In this document: in pieces, positions 1 to 9,310 of the stretch
How positions within the stretch are numbered: the stretch's first letter is position 1
Layout of the letters: every line of letters begins with the position of its first letter
Source: Nocardia sp. BMG111209
Lineage (GTDB): Bacteria; Actinomycetota; Actinomycetes; Mycobacteriales; Mycobacteriaceae
Direction of reading: 5' to 3'
NCBI RefSeq assembly: GCF_000381925.1
Contig: NZ_KB907308.1
Span: forward strand, 868,001 to 932,000
DNA length: 64,000 bases
Notes under the pieces: generated by a model
Seen by the model: only the letters and a program-made list of their open reading frames with translations
Told to the model about the DNA's origin: nothing
The model's database searches: none
Translations under genes and position numbers: made by a program

Positions 1-549
1 GATATCGCTGGTGGCGCTCGGGCCGCTGACGAAGGTGAGCGGTCGCGACGGGTCGAGCGCGCGGAACGCCTGCGGCACGGTGTCGACGATATCGGCGGCG
101 CGCACCACGCAGATGTGGTGGTCGGGGACCAGGGTGAGGGCGCGGCGGCCCTGGGCGGGTCCGGCGTCCAGGACGAGGGTGCCGGTGGCGGCGATGCCGA
201 GGCGGCAGCCGGTCAGTACGGCGTCGGCGGCGTCCAGTTCGGTCACCGACAGCGGGCGGGGATCGCCGTCGAGGACCAATGTGGTTCGGGGACGCCAGCT
301 CTCGGGCAGATCGGCCGGGGCGACGACGGTGGCGCCGGGCGGCAGGAGGGCGGTGACCAGATCCGCGATCCCGGATTCGGTGGTGCGGTGCACCTGTGCC
401 CGGTAGTCGGCGACCATGGTGGCGAATCGTTCGGCGTCGCCGGGGCCGGACCGTGGCGCGTGGTCGTAGTCGCGCGGAATCGGCACGGGCGCAATACTTC
501 CCGCAGCGCGGATGCGGGCGAGGATCTCCGCGCGGGCATCGCTTCCCAT
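1..549 (-). CDS. lutC: LutC-type LUD-domain protein (L-lactate utilisation), 3' end missing
   Basis: Third gene of a lutABC operon. LutA, LutB and LutC together oxidise L-lactate to pyruvate in the cytoplasm. The frame opens with ATG at 549, whose ATGA overlaps the lutB stop, and stays open for 183 codons to the window edge. The last visible residues, GPSATSDI, are the start of the family signature that normally continues with a glutamate and a VEGVHGP-like segment, so roughly 25-40 residues are missing. Also visible is the LUD-like GIAATGTLVLD segment. Assignment rests on this signature and on operon order. Confidence 0.85.
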   Translation of the reverse strand, partial: MGSDARAEILARIRAAGSIAPVPIPRDYDHAPRSGPGDAERFATMVADYRAQVHRTTESGIADLVTALLPPGATVVAPADLPESWRPRTTLVLDGDPRPLSVTELDAADAVLTGCRLGIAATGTLVLDAGPAQGRRALTLVPDHHICVVRAADIVDTVPQAFRALDPSRPLTFVSGPSATSDI

Positions 550-2027
550 CAGCGGCTCCCGTCGTGGGTGCGGGACCACCACTGCCGGAAGGTCTCCGCC
601 GGGGGCATCGGCAGGTCGCGGCTGGTGGTCCACTTCGAACCCGGGTACGGCAGGGCGGTGATCCGGCCGCGCATCCGGCCCAGCAGGCGACCGAGTTTCG
701 TGACGCGTTCCGCGGCGGCGAATCTCGACGGCGAGGCCATCACCGCGCTCGCGGCCTTCATCGCCAGATCCTGCGGACCCGGCAGCCCACCGCGGCGGGC
801 ATCGACCTCCGCCGCGCGCAGATGCACCAGGATGCCCGGAATGTCGATGCGCACCGGGCAGGCGTCGAAGCAGGCGCCGCAGAGCGTGGAGGCGTACGGC
901 AGCGAGGCGTTCGGATCGTCGCGACCGGTCACCCCGGTGAGCTGCGGGCTGAGGATCGCACCGATCGGGCCCGGATACACCGAGCCGTAGGCGTGCCCGC
1001 CGACCCGCTCGTACACCGGGCACACGTTCAGGCACGCGCTGCACCGGATACAGTGCAGCGCAGCGCGTCCCGTCTCGTCGGCGAGGACGCGGGTGCGGCC
1101 GTTGTCGAGCAGGATCACGTGGACCCGCTGCGGCCCGTCGCCGGGGTGCACCCCGGTCCACATCGAGGTGTACGGATTCATCCGCTCGGCGGTGGAGGAG
1201 CGCGGCAGCAGCTGCAGGAACACCTCCAGATCGGTGAACGCGGGCACCAGTTTCTCGATGCCCAGCACCGTGATCAGCGTCTCCGGCAGGGTCAGGCACA
1301 TCCGGCCGTTGCCCTCGGATTCGACGACCGCGAGCGTACCGGTCTCGGCCACACCGAAATTCGCGCCGCTGATCGCCACCTTCGCGGTCAGGAACTTCTG
1401 CCGCAGATAGGTCCGCGCCGCGGTCGCCAGCACGCGCGGATCGTCGGTGATCGCCGGGTCGACGCCGGGCATCTCGCGCAGGAAGATCTCCCGGATCTCC
1501 GCCCGGTTGCGGTGGATCGCGGGCACCAGGAAATGACTGGGGGTGTCGTGCCCGAGCTGCACGATCAGTTCGGCGAGATCGGTTTCGTACGCGGTGATCC
1601 CGTGCTCGGCCAGATACTCGTTGAGCCCGATCTCCTGGGTGGCCATGGATTTCACCTTCACCACCTCGGTGCTGCCGGTGGCCCGGATCAGCTCGGTGGC
1701 GATCCGGTTCGCCTCGGCGGCGTCGCGGGCCCAGTGCACGGTCCCGCCGCGGGCGATCACATTCGCCTCGAACTGTGCCAGCAGTTCCGGAAGCCGTTGC
1801 AGCGCCGTGGCCTTCAGCGCGCTGCCGGCGGCGCGCAACTGTTCCCAGTCGGGGACCTCGGCCACCGCCGCGGACCGCTTGGCGCGGATCGTCGCGGTCG
1901 CCGCACCCAGATTCGCCCGTAACTGACTGTCGCCCAGAGCTTTCCGGGCCGCAGCCGGGAACGACTGCGCGCCACGGAGATTGCCGGTGCCCGCAGGCAG
2001 GCTCGGCGTGCCGAGGAAGGTACTCAT
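549..2027 (-). CDS. lutB: LutB, iron-sulfur LUD-domain protein of L-lactate utilisation
   Basis: 492 aa. An N-terminal LUD domain (about residues 60-300, with ISGANFGVAETGT near 220-231) is followed by two ferredoxin-like cysteine sets: C326-x2-C329-x2-C332-x3-C336-P and C383-x2-C386-x3-C390-P. This is the LutB/YkgF architecture; the protein is thought to pass electrons from lactate through 4Fe-4S clusters together with LutA and LutC. The ATG at 2027 was chosen because it overlaps the lutA stop as ATGA and gives family-typical length. Genes upstream and downstream are translationally coupled. Confidence 0.93.
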   Translation of the reverse strand: MSTFLGTPSLPAGTGNLRGAQSFPAAARKALGDSQLRANLGAATATIRAKRSAAVAEVPDWEQLRAAGSALKATALQRLPELLAQFEANVIARGGTVHWARDAAEANRIATELIRATGSTEVVKVKSMATQEIGLNEYLAEHGITAYETDLAELIVQLGHDTPSHFLVPAIHRNRAEIREIFLREMPGVDPAITDDPRVLATAARTYLRQKFLTAKVAISGANFGVAETGTLAVVESEGNGRMCLTLPETLITVLGIEKLVPAFTDLEVFLQLLPRSSTAERMNPYTSMWTGVHPGDGPQRVHVILLDNGRTRVLADETGRAALHCIRCSACLNVCPVYERVGGHAYGSVYPGPIGAILSPQLTGVTGRDDPNASLPYASTLCGACFDACPVRIDIPGILVHLRAAEVDARRGGLPGPQDLAMKAASAVMASPSRFAAAERVTKLGRLLGRMRGRITALPYPGSKWTTSRDLPMPPAETFRQWWSRTHDGSR

Positions 2028-2776
2028 ATCCGGGTGGCCCCCGTCTCGGTCGCCGCGAGGATCTCGGCGAGGTGCACGGTACGAATTCCGCTGCGCAGCC
2101 GCGACAGTCCCCTGCCGATGTGCATCAGGCAGGACGAGTCGCCGGCGGTGCAGACCTCCGCGCCACTGCGCTGCACCGTGCTCATCTTGTCGGCCAGCAT
2201 CGCGGTGGAGACGTCGGAGTTCTTCAGCGCGAAGGTGCCGCCGAACCCGCAACAGGACTCCGCCGCAGGCAGTTCCAGTAGGGTCAGCCCGCGCACCGCG
2301 CGCAGCAGCCGCAGCGGTTTGTCGCCGACCCGCAGCATCCGCAGCGAATGACAGGTCGGGTGATAGGTGACCCGATGCGGGTAGTACGCACCGACATCGG
2401 TGACAGCGAGCACGTCGACCAGCAGTTCCGACAGTTCGTAGGTACGCGCGGCGACCGCCTCGGCCCGCACGGCCAGGCCGTCGTCACCGGCGCGGCGGGC
2501 CACCATCGCGTGCTGATGTCGCACCGAGCCCACACACGACCCGGAGGGCGCGACCGCCGCATCCCAGGCTTCGCCCTCGAACGCCGCCACGTGATTGCGC
2601 ACCAGCGGCACGGCCTCCGCGAGATATCCGGTGTTGACGTGCATCTGGCCGCAGCAGGTCTGCCCGGCCGGGAACACCACGTCGTGACCGAGGCGTTCGA
2701 GCAGGCGGACGGTCGCCGTGGCCGCCGCCGGGAACAGCGCGTCCGCCAGACACGTGGCGAACAGGGCGATGCGCAT
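2024..2776 (-). CDS. lutA: LutA, CCG-domain subunit of L-lactate utilisation
   Basis: 250 aa, first gene of the operon. It carries two cysteine-rich CCG-domain motifs, TCCGQMHVNTGY in the N-terminal half and SCCGFGG in the C-terminal half, as in LutA/YkgE and the C-terminal part of GlcF-type proteins. The start at 2776 (MRIALFATC) has the usual family N-terminus. A longer in-frame reading upstream would run through the divergent operator and the neighbouring regulator gene, so it is rejected. It is transcribed away from the FadR-type regulator across a 74-bp gap that holds two operators. Confidence 0.92.
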   Translation of the reverse strand: MRIALFATCLADALFPAAATATVRLLERLGHDVVFPAGQTCCGQMHVNTGYLAEAVPLVRNHVAAFEGEAWDAAVAPSGSCVGSVRHQHAMVARRAGDDGLAVRAEAVAARTYELSELLVDVLAVTDVGAYYPHRVTYHPTCHSLRMLRVGDKPLRLLRAVRGLTLLELPAAESCCGFGGTFALKNSDVSTAMLADKMSTVQRSGAEVCTAGDSSCLMHIGRGLSRLRSGIRTVHLAEILAATETGATRI

Positions 2777-2797
2777 GAACTCTCCCGACGGTCGGAT

Positions 2798-2831
2798 GTG
2801 GTCCGACCACGGTAGCACTATGGTCCGACCA
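2798..2831. promoter_or_regulatory. Two FadR/LldR-type operators between lutA and its regulator
   Basis: The 11-mer TGGTCCGACCA occurs twice, at 2799-2809 and 2821-2831, 22 bp apart centre to centre, close to two helical turns. The first copy extends to the 13-bp inverted repeat GTGGTCCGACCAC. This matches the FadR/PdhR/LldR consensus TGGTnnnACCA. The sites lie between the two divergent starts, so the adjacent GntR protein probably represses both directions until lactate is present. The regulatory effect is inferred. Confidence 0.85.
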
Positions 2832-2850
2832 CAAGGGGTAAACTGCCGGG

Positions 2851-3543
2851 GTGCGAACCCACGAAGTCGTCCTGCAGCGAATCGAGTCGGACCTCGCGGC
2901 CGGGCGGGTGGTCGTGGGGGCCCGGCTGCCCGCCGAACGCGCCCTGGCCGAGGAACTCGGGGTCGGCCGCTCGTCGGTGCGCGAGGCCCTGCGCGTCCTG
3001 GAGGCGATGGGCGTGGTGCGCACCTCCGCGGGCTCCGGCCCGGACGCCGGCGCCATCGTGGCCGCCGATCCGGCCGCCTCCATCGGTACCGCGCTGCGGT
3101 TGCACGTCGCGACCAGCACACTGCCGGTGCGCGATCTCGTGCAGACCCGAATCCTGTTGGAGACGTGGGCCGTTCGCGAGGCGGCCGTCCGCGCGGCCGG
3201 CAGCCCGCTGCCCGACGTCGAGGCGCTGCTCGACGCGATGGACGATCCGGCGCTCACCCCCGATCGGTTCCATCGTCTCGACGCGGATCTGCACGTCGCG
3301 CTCACCGGCCTGGCGGGCAATGTGCTCATCGAGGCGATGATGTCCTCGCTGCGCGAGGCGATCCACGGTTATGTGATGGCCGCGGTGTCGCGACTGTCGG
3401 ACTGGCCCGCCGTCGCCGCCGAGTTGCGCCGCGAGCACCGCGAGATCGTCGCCGCGATCCGCCGCGGGCACGGCGCCAAGGCCGCCGAACTGGTACAGGT
3501 GCACATCGCCGGATTCCACGCGCTGGTGGATCCGGGCGCCTGA
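2851..3543 (+). CDS. FadR-subfamily GntR regulator of the lut operon (LldR-like)
   Basis: 230 aa, GTG start. The N-terminal winged helix (about residues 3-70) contains GARLPAERALAEELGVGRSSVREALRVLEA split across its helices, typical of GntR proteins. The C-terminal part is an FCD-type helical bundle with metal/ligand residues in the DADLHVAL and VHIAGFH regions. Divergent position to lutABC and two FadR-type operators between them make an L-lactate-responsive repressor the most likely role. The effector is inferred from context. Confidence 0.88.
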   Translation: MRTHEVVLQRIESDLAAGRVVVGARLPAERALAEELGVGRSSVREALRVLEAMGVVRTSAGSGPDAGAIVAADPAASIGTALRLHVATSTLPVRDLVQTRILLETWAVREAAVRAAGSPLPDVEALLDAMDDPALTPDRFHRLDADLHVALTGLAGNVLIEAMMSSLREAIHGYVMAAVSRLSDWPAVAAELRREHREIVAAIRRGHGAKAAELVQVHIAGFHALVDPGA

Positions 3544-3699
3544 GTTGCGCCCGATTTGCGCGCGAGTTCGGCCGCGACACACCGGGTTCGGCAACGGACA
3601 GGTCCAAAGCCGTTGCCGCCGAGTCGCTTCGACGTCGCCGCACCGCCCGCGGGTCCGGGCCGGTTGCACGCTCCGGCGGCGGTCCGTAGCGTCGGTGAC

Positions 3700-4947
3700 G
3701 TGGTCCATGCCGTGATCGAAACACCGGGGGACGATTTCTTCACCGAGCCGCAGGCCTACTACCGGCGGTGGCGCGAACAGGGGCCGGTGCACCGGGTGCG
3801 CTTCTCGGACGGGATCACCCGCTGGGTCGTCGTCGGCTACCCGGAGGGCCGCGCCGCGCTGTCGGATCCGCGCCTGCACAAGGACGTCGAGGAACTCATC
3901 GAGATGTTCCGCCGCCGGCGGCCGGACCGGCACATCGACCCACCCGAGTCGATGCTGTCGGCGCATATGCTCAATGTCGATCCGCCGGACCACACCCGGC
4001 TGCGCAAACTGGTCAGCAAGGCCTTCGCGCCGCGGCAGGTGGCGGCGCTGCGGCCGCGCATCGAGCAGATCGCCACCGATCTGCTGGACCGGCTGGCAGA
4101 CCGCGATCGCGTCGACCTGCTGGCGGAGTTCGCGATACCGCTGCCCGTCACCGTCATCTGCGAGGTACTCGGCGTCGGCCTGGACGACCGGGACTCGTTC
4201 CGCGCCTGGATCGCCACCCTGCTCGGCTCCGGCGGCGGCGTGGATCAGACCGCCGACGCCGCCGAGCGGATGACCGAGTACCTGCGGAAACTGGTGCAGG
4301 ACAAGCGCACCCACCCCGGCGACGATCTGCTGTCGGCCATCCTCGAACCCGGTGACGACGGCGACCGGCTCACCGAGACCGAATCGGTCTCGATGGCCTT
4401 CCTGCTGCTGGTCGCGGGCCACGAGACGACGGTGAACCTGATCGGCAACGGCGTACTGGCCCTGCTGCGCGACGAAACCCGCTGGGCGGCACTGCGCGAC
4501 GATCCGGCCCGGATCCCGGTCGCGGTGGAGGAGTTCTTGCGGTTCGACGGCCCGGTGAACATCTCGACGCTGCGGTTCACCGCCGAGCCGGTGACGATCG
4601 GCGGGATCGAGATCCCGGCGGGCGAATTGGTGCAGGTCGCGCTCTCCGGCGCCAACCGCGATCCGTCCCATTTCCCGGCGGCCGACGAGCTGGATCTCAC
4701 CGGCGACGCCACCGGGCATCTGGCCTTCGGGCACGGCATCCACTACTGCGTCGGCGCGCCCCTGGCGCGGCTGGAGGCGGTGATCGCGTTCACCGCACTG
4801 CTGCAACGGTTCCCGCGATTGCGACTGGCCGCCGACGAGAGCGCGCTGCACTATCACCGCTCCACCCTGATCCGCGGCCTGACCGAACTGCCGGTGCGCC
4901 TGGGGAATCGACCGCTCAGTGCGGCAGATCGGGATGCGCCGCGATGA
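3700..4947 (+). CDS. Cytochrome P450
   Basis: 415 aa from the GTG at 3700. Canonical P450 landmarks are all present: I-helix AGHETT, K-helix EEFLR (ExxR), and the heme loop FGHGIHYCVGAPLAR with the Cys thiolate. Soluble, no membrane anchor, so a class I enzyme needing external ferredoxin and reductase; none is encoded next to it. The reading frame is open up to 3556, but the extra 48 residues are Arg/Pro-rich and unlike P450 N-termini, so the later start is preferred. The last 32 bp overlap the convergent phosphoesterase gene. Substrate unknown. Confidence 0.9.
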   Translation: MVHAVIETPGDDFFTEPQAYYRRWREQGPVHRVRFSDGITRWVVVGYPEGRAALSDPRLHKDVEELIEMFRRRRPDRHIDPPESMLSAHMLNVDPPDHTRLRKLVSKAFAPRQVAALRPRIEQIATDLLDRLADRDRVDLLAEFAIPLPVTVICEVLGVGLDDRDSFRAWIATLLGSGGGVDQTADAAERMTEYLRKLVQDKRTHPGDDLLSAILEPGDDGDRLTETESVSMAFLLLVAGHETTVNLIGNGVLALLRDETRWAALRDDPARIPVAVEEFLRFDGPVNISTLRFTAEPVTIGGIEIPAGELVQVALSGANRDPSHFPAADELDLTGDATGHLAFGHGIHYCVGAPLARLEAVIAFTALLQRFPRLRLAADESALHYHRSTLIRGLTELPVRLGNRPLSAADRDAPR

Positions 4948-5773
4948 GCAGGTCGACCATCTCCCGCCGATCCCGATTCAGGATCGGCTCCGCCTCGTTC
5001 GCCGTCACCGCGGTCGTCACGACCGACGGGCCGAGGAAATCGACTCGGGTGTAACCGGATCCGGCGAAACCCCGGAACCGGCCCGGCGGGGGCATCGGAT
5101 CGATCCGGAACGCCGCGGCGGGCCCGGCCCAGACGGGAATTCCGCCGAGGGTCGCGGCCCGGGTGACGTGGTTGTGGCCGCACAGGATCAGCCGGACGTC
5201 GGTGCCCGCGAGCACATCGGCCAGCGGCTGCACCTCGTGCAGCTTCACCATCTCGGAGGTCGCGAACGGCGACGGGATCGGCGGGTGATGCACCACCAGC
5301 ACCGTGCCGCGCGGCGCCGGGGTGCGCAATTCGGCGGCCAGCCAGCGCAATTGACTCGGCTCCAGGCGGCCGTCGGGCCGGCCCGGGGTGGTCGAGTCCA
5401 GTGCGATCACCCGCAGTCCGCGCACCTCGGCCACCTGATCGTGGGGCCGCTCGGAATCGAGCTCGCCGGAGGGTATTCCGAGCAGTTCGGCACCGAAGGC
5501 GTTGCGCTCGTCGTGATTTCCCATCACATAGATCGGGTGCGCGTCCAACTCGGCGGCAACCGGGGCCACCAGTTCGCGCAGCCGCCGATAGGCCGCCACC
5601 GAACCGTCGTCGGCCAGATCGCCGGACAGTACGATCGCGTCCACCCGCGCCTCCGCCGCGCGCACGGCATCGAGTATGCGGGCCAGATTCGCGGCGGTGT
5701 CGACACCGTGCAGCGATTCGCCGCCGGCCCGCAGGTGGGTGTCGGAAATCTGGACCAGGGTCAGATCACTCAT
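4916..5773 (-). CDS. Calcineurin-like metallophosphoesterase, CpdA/Rv0805-like
   Basis: 285 aa. The five metal-site motifs of the family are in order: QISDTHL, LSGDLADDG, MGNHDE, VVHHPP and CGHNHVTRA. This set fits class III cyclic nucleotide phosphodiesterases such as CpdA and mycobacterial Rv0805, which act on 2',3'- or 3',5'-cNMPs. The length is slightly short of Rv0805, and the C-terminus lacks a clear membrane-associating tail. Start at 5773 (MSDLTLVQ) fits the family. The precise substrate cannot be read from the sequence. Confidence 0.88.
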   Translation of the reverse strand: MSDLTLVQISDTHLRAGGESLHGVDTAANLARILDAVRAAEARVDAIVLSGDLADDGSVAAYRRLRELVAPVAAELDAHPIYVMGNHDERNAFGAELLGIPSGELDSERPHDQVAEVRGLRVIALDSTTPGRPDGRLEPSQLRWLAAELRTPAPRGTVLVVHHPPIPSPFATSEMVKLHEVQPLADVLAGTDVRLILCGHNHVTRAATLGGIPVWAGPAAAFRIDPMPPPGRFRGFAGSGYTRVDFLGPSVVTTAVTANEAEPILNRDRREMVDLLIAAHPDLPH

Positions 5774-5950
5774 GCTGGATCCCCACCTCTCGAAAGATGT
5801 CCGCCAGGTTAGCGATCGCGACTAACCTCGGATGAATTCGATCGGCACGGCGTATTCCCGCGATCTGTCGCGAGTGTGAAACTTGCTTCCCCGGATTCGA
5901 CAGGGCAGCATACCCGCAGCATCGTTCCGGCGTCCGGGATTGCGCTGGTT

Positions 5951-6020
5951 GCACTCAGAGCGAACGGAACTATCGCCGAGACGGCAACCGGTTCCTACCG
6001 TGGTGCCGGACCACCTGCCA
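5951..6020 (+). promoter_or_regulatory. Candidate SAM-clan riboswitch upstream of metY
   Basis: The 298-bp leader of metY contains a SAM-I/IV-like core: GGCAACC at 5983-5989, a short GGT/ACC hairpin, then GGTGCC at 6002-6007. Just upstream is a small stem GCGA/TCGC with a 9-nt loop, in the place of P2. SAM-I and SAM-IV aptamers share a GGCAACC ... GGTGCC core and commonly precede metY/metX in actinobacteria. I could not establish a convincing P1 helix or pseudoknot by eye, so the class is open. Confidence 0.45.
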
Positions 6021-6071
6021 CCAGCGCGCCCGCCGGGCAGGCCGCACACCTACGCCATCAGGGAGCCAGCG

Positions 6072-7400
6072 ATGACCGAAGCCGCCGAACCGATCGATCC
6101 CACCGCCGCCTGGAGCTTCGAGACCAAGCAGATCCATGTGGGCCAGACCCCCGACGGAACCACCGGCGCCCGCGCGCTGCCCATCTATCAGACGACCTCG
6201 TACACCTTCCGCGACACCACCCATGCCGCGGCGCTGTTCGGGCTGGCCGAGCCGGGCAACATCTACACCCGCATCGCCAACCCCACCCAGGACGCGGTCG
6301 AGCAGCGGGTCGCGGCGCTGGAGGGTGGCGTCGCGGCCCTGTTCCTGTCCTCCGGGCAGGCGGCGGAGACCTTCGCGATCCTCAACCTCGCGGGCAGCGG
6401 CGACCACATCGTGTCCAGCCCCAAGCTGTACGGCGGCACCTACAACCTGTTCCACTACACCCTGCCGAAGCTCGGCATCGAGGTCTCGTTCGTGGACGAT
6501 CCCGACGATCTCGATCAGTGGCGCGCCGCGATCCGGCCGAACACCAAGGCGCTCTTCGGTGAGACAGTGTCCAATCCGCAGAACCACATCCTCGATCTGC
6601 CCGGTATCGCCGAGGTCGCGCACGCGGCCGGCGTGCCGCTGATCGTCGACAACACGGTGCCGACGCCGTACCTGATCCAGCCGCTGGCGCACGGCGCCGA
6701 CATCGTGGTGCACTCGGCCACGAAGTATCTCGGCGGGCACGGCGCGGCGATCGCGGGCGTGATCGTCGACGGCGGCACCTTCGACTGGACGGTGCGCGAC
6801 GAGAACGGCGAGCCGCGCTTCCCCGGCTTCGTCGTCCCGGATCCCAGCTACCACGGCGTCGTGTACGCCGAACTCGGCGCGCCGGCGTTCGCGCTGAAGG
6901 CCCGGGTCCAGTTGCTGCGCGACCTCGGCTCGGCCATCGCGCCGTTCAACGCCTTCCTGATCAGCCAGGGCCTCGAGACGCTGAGCCTGCGGGTCGAGCG
7001 GCACGTGCGGAACGCGCAGGCGGTGGCGGAATTTCTGCAGGAGCGGTCCGAGGTCACGACCGTCTACTACGCGGGCCTGGCGTCCTCGCCGTGGTACGAG
7101 CGCGGCCGGCAGCTGGCGCCCAAGGGGGTCGGCGCGGTGATCGGTTTCGAACTGGCCGGCGGTGTGGACGCGGGCAAGCGGTTCGTGGAGGCGCTCACCC
7201 TGCACAGTCACGTCGCCAATATCGGCGATGTGCGCTCGCTGGTCATCCACCCGGCGTCGACCACCCATTCGCAGCTGACCCCGGAGGAGCAGGCGGCCTC
7301 GGGCGTCACGCCGGGCCTGGTACGGCTCGCGGTCGGTATCGAGGGTATCGACGACATTCTCGCGGATCTGCGCGCCGGTTTCGCCGCGGCCGCGCAGTAA
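6072..7400 (+). CDS. metY: O-acetylhomoserine aminocarboxypropyltransferase (sulfhydrylase)
   Basis: 442 aa PLP enzyme of the Cys/Met metabolism family. It makes homocysteine from O-acetylhomoserine and sulfide. The PLP-binding lysine is K218 in [11 protein letters not shown]; other family segments are [17 protein letters not shown] and the C-terminal [11 protein letters not shown]. The ATG at 6072 follows an AGGGAGCC ribosome site; the frame is open further upstream but through the leader containing the riboswitch candidate. It forms an operon with metX, 16 bp downstream. Confidence 0.95.
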   Translation: MTEAAEPIDPTAAWSFETKQIHVGQTPDGTTGARALPIYQTTSYTFRDTTHAAALFGLAEPGNIYTRIANPTQDAVEQRVAALEGGVAALFLSSGQAAETFAILNLAGSGDHIVSSPKLYGGTYNLFHYTLPKLGIEVSFVDDPDDLDQWRAAIRPNTKALFGETVSNPQNHILDLPGIAEVAHAAGVPLIVDNTVPTPYLIQPLAHGADIVVHSATKYLGGHGAAIAGVIVDGGTFDWTVRDENGEPRFPGFVVPDPSYHGVVYAELGAPAFALKARVQLLRDLGSAIAPFNAFLISQGLETLSLRVERHVRNAQAVAEFLQERSEVTTVYYAGLASSPWYERGRQLAPKGVGAVIGFELAGGVDAGKRFVEALTLHSHVANIGDVRSLVIHPASTTHSQLTPEEQAASGVTPGLVRLAVGIEGIDDILADLRAGFAAAAQ

Positions 7401-7416
7401 CGAGCAGGGGTGGATC

Positions 7417-8553
7417 GTGGGGTCCCCGAATGGATCCACCCCGGACGCCCGGCTGCCCGGACCGAACGGGCAGCTGGGTGTCGTCGCGCTGGGCGCGGTG
7501 ACGCTGGAGAGCGGCGTGGTACTGCCGGAGGTGCGGCTGGCGGTACAGCGCTGGGGTGCGGTCTCCCCCGCCCGGGACAACGTCGTGCTGGTCGAACACG
7601 CGTTGACCGGGGACTCCCACGTCACCGGCCCGGCCGGTCCCGGCCATCCCTCCCCCGGCTGGTGGGAGGGCATGGTCGGACCGGGTGCGCCGCTGGACAC
7701 CGGCCGCTGGTGCGTGCTGGCCGCGAACGTCCTCGGCGGCTGCCGCGGCAGTACCGGCCCGTCCTCGCTCGCGCCGGACGGAAAGCCCTGGGGCGCACGG
7801 TTTCCGATCGTCACCATCCGCGACCAGGTGACCGCCGAACAGCGGCTTGCCGAGCTGCTGGGCATCGAGCGGTTCGCCGCGGTGGTCGGCGGTTCGATGG
7901 GCGGGATGCGCGTGCTGGAATGGATCATCGATGCGCCGCACCGGGTTTCGGCGGCGCTGGTGCTGGCGGTCGGGGCGCGGGCCACCGCCGATCAGATCGG
8001 TACGCAGAGCACCCAGATCGCCGCGATCACCGCCGATCCCGACTGGCAGGGCGGCGATTACCACGGCACCGGGCGAATACCGCTGTCCGGCATGGGAATC
8101 GCGCGCCGCATCGCACATCTCAGCTATCGTGCGGAGGCCGAACTCGACCACCGCTTCGGCAACGCCGTCCACGGCGACGACCGTCCGGCCGCGCGCGGCC
8201 GCTACGCGGTGGACAGCTATCTGGCCCATCAGGCCGCGAAGTTGAACGCCCGCTTCGATCCCGGCAGCTATGTGGCGCTCACCGAGGCGATGAACCGCCA
8301 CGACGTGGGCCGCGGCCGCGGCGGGATCCCGGCGGCGCTCGCCTCCTGCCCGGTGCCGGTGCTGGTGGCCGGAATCGACTCCGACCGGCTGTATCCGGTG
8401 CGCACCCAGGCGGAACTGGCTGCGGCACTGCCGCAATGCGCCGGGTTCGAGGTGATCGGCTCGCACGACGGCCACGACGGCTTCCTCACCGAGATCGACC
8501 GGGTCGGCGCGCTGGTGCGCACGGTACTGTCCCTGAGCGCGGCAACGGCCTGA
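7417..8553 (+). CDS. metX: Homoserine O-acetyltransferase
   Basis: 378 aa alpha/beta-hydrolase-fold acyltransferase. The nucleophile is S160 in GGSMGG, with the acid in GIDSDRLYP and the catalytic His in SHDGHDGFL. It supplies O-acetylhomoserine to MetY, encoded just upstream. GTG start at 7417 is preceded by AGGGGTGG. The gene ends 10 bp from the convergent SDR gene. Family members in actinobacteria use acetyl-CoA; succinyl specificity is not excluded by sequence alone. Confidence 0.94.
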   Translation: MGSPNGSTPDARLPGPNGQLGVVALGAVTLESGVVLPEVRLAVQRWGAVSPARDNVVLVEHALTGDSHVTGPAGPGHPSPGWWEGMVGPGAPLDTGRWCVLAANVLGGCRGSTGPSSLAPDGKPWGARFPIVTIRDQVTAEQRLAELLGIERFAAVVGGSMGGMRVLEWIIDAPHRVSAALVLAVGARATADQIGTQSTQIAAITADPDWQGGDYHGTGRIPLSGMGIARRIAHLSYRAEAELDHRFGNAVHGDDRPAARGRYAVDSYLAHQAAKLNARFDPGSYVALTEAMNRHDVGRGRGGIPAALASCPVPVLVAGIDSDRLYPVRTQAELAAALPQCAGFEVIGSHDGHDGFLTEIDRVGALVRTVLSLSAATA

Positions 8554-8563
8554 GCGCTCCGGT

Positions 8564-9310
8564 TCATCGCGCGCTCCAGCCGCCGTCCATCACGTACGAG
8601 GAGCCGGTCACCATGCCCGCGTGCGCCGACGACAGCCAGACCACCAGCGCCGCAACCTCTTCCGGTTCGATCAGGCGTTTGATCGCGCTCTCGGTGAGCA
8701 GCACCCGCGCCAGCACCTCCTGCTCCGGAATGCCGTGCGCCTCGGCCTGTTCGGCGATCTGCTTGTCCACCAGCGGGGTCCGGACGTAGCCCGGATTCAC
8801 ACAGTTGCTGGTGACCCCGCGCGCGCCGCCTTCGAGGGCCGTCACCTTCGACAGCCCCTCGAGCGCGTGTTTGGCGGTCACGTACGCGGACTTGAACTCC
8901 GAGGCGCGCAGCCCGTGCACCGAGGAGATGTTCACGACCCGCCCGAAGCCCTGCCCGTACATGTGCGGCAGGGCGGCCCGGATCAGCAGGAACGGCGCTT
9001 CCACCATGAGCGCCAGCATGTTCCGGAAACGGGCGGGCGGGAACCGTTCCAGCGGGCCGACCGTCTGCACGCCCGCGTTGTTGACCAGGATGTCCACCTC
9101 GAGCCGCAACTCCTCCAGGGCCGTCACGTCGAGCAGGTCCACCTCCCAGGGCTTTCCGCCGATCTCCCGGGCCACCGCCACGGCGGCGGCCCCGTCGATG
9201 TCGGCGACGGTGACGGCGACCCCGGCGGCGGCGAGCGCGCGAGCGCAGGCCGCCCCGATCCCGCTGCCGCCGCCGGTCACCAGGGCGGAACGTCCGGCCG
9301 TCGCACTCAT
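8564..9310 (-). CDS. SDR-family dehydrogenase, D-beta-hydroxybutyrate dehydrogenase-like
   Basis: 248 aa short-chain dehydrogenase. The cofactor motif is TGGGSGIG, with NNAG, the catalytic Ser in NISSVHG, and YVTAK. The segments FKSAYVTAKHALEGLSK and NCVNPGYVRTPLV are typical of 3-hydroxybutyrate dehydrogenases. The adjacent downstream-of-promoter gene is an MHS transporter with which it overlaps by ATGA, so an import-and-oxidise pair for a small hydroxy acid is likely. Substrate assignment is by similarity of motifs only. Confidence 0.8.
   Translation of the reverse strand: MSATAGRSALVTGGGSGIGAACARALAAAGVAVTVADIDGAAAVAVAREIGGKPWEVDLLDVTALEELRLEVDILVNNAGVQTVGPLERFPPARFRNMLALMVEAPFLLIRAALPHMYGQGFGRVVNISSVHGLRASEFKSAYVTAKHALEGLSKVTALEGGARGVTSNCVNPGYVRTPLVDKQIAEQAEAHGIPEQEVLARVLLTESAIKRLIEPEEVAALVVWLSSAHAGMVTGSSYVMDGGWSAR

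Noticed and set aside
2818..4857. Long open frame on the minus strand opposite the GntR regulator and P450
   Set aside because: It has no family motif and a composition typical of antisense frames in high-GC DNA, while the plus-strand genes show clear domain motifs.
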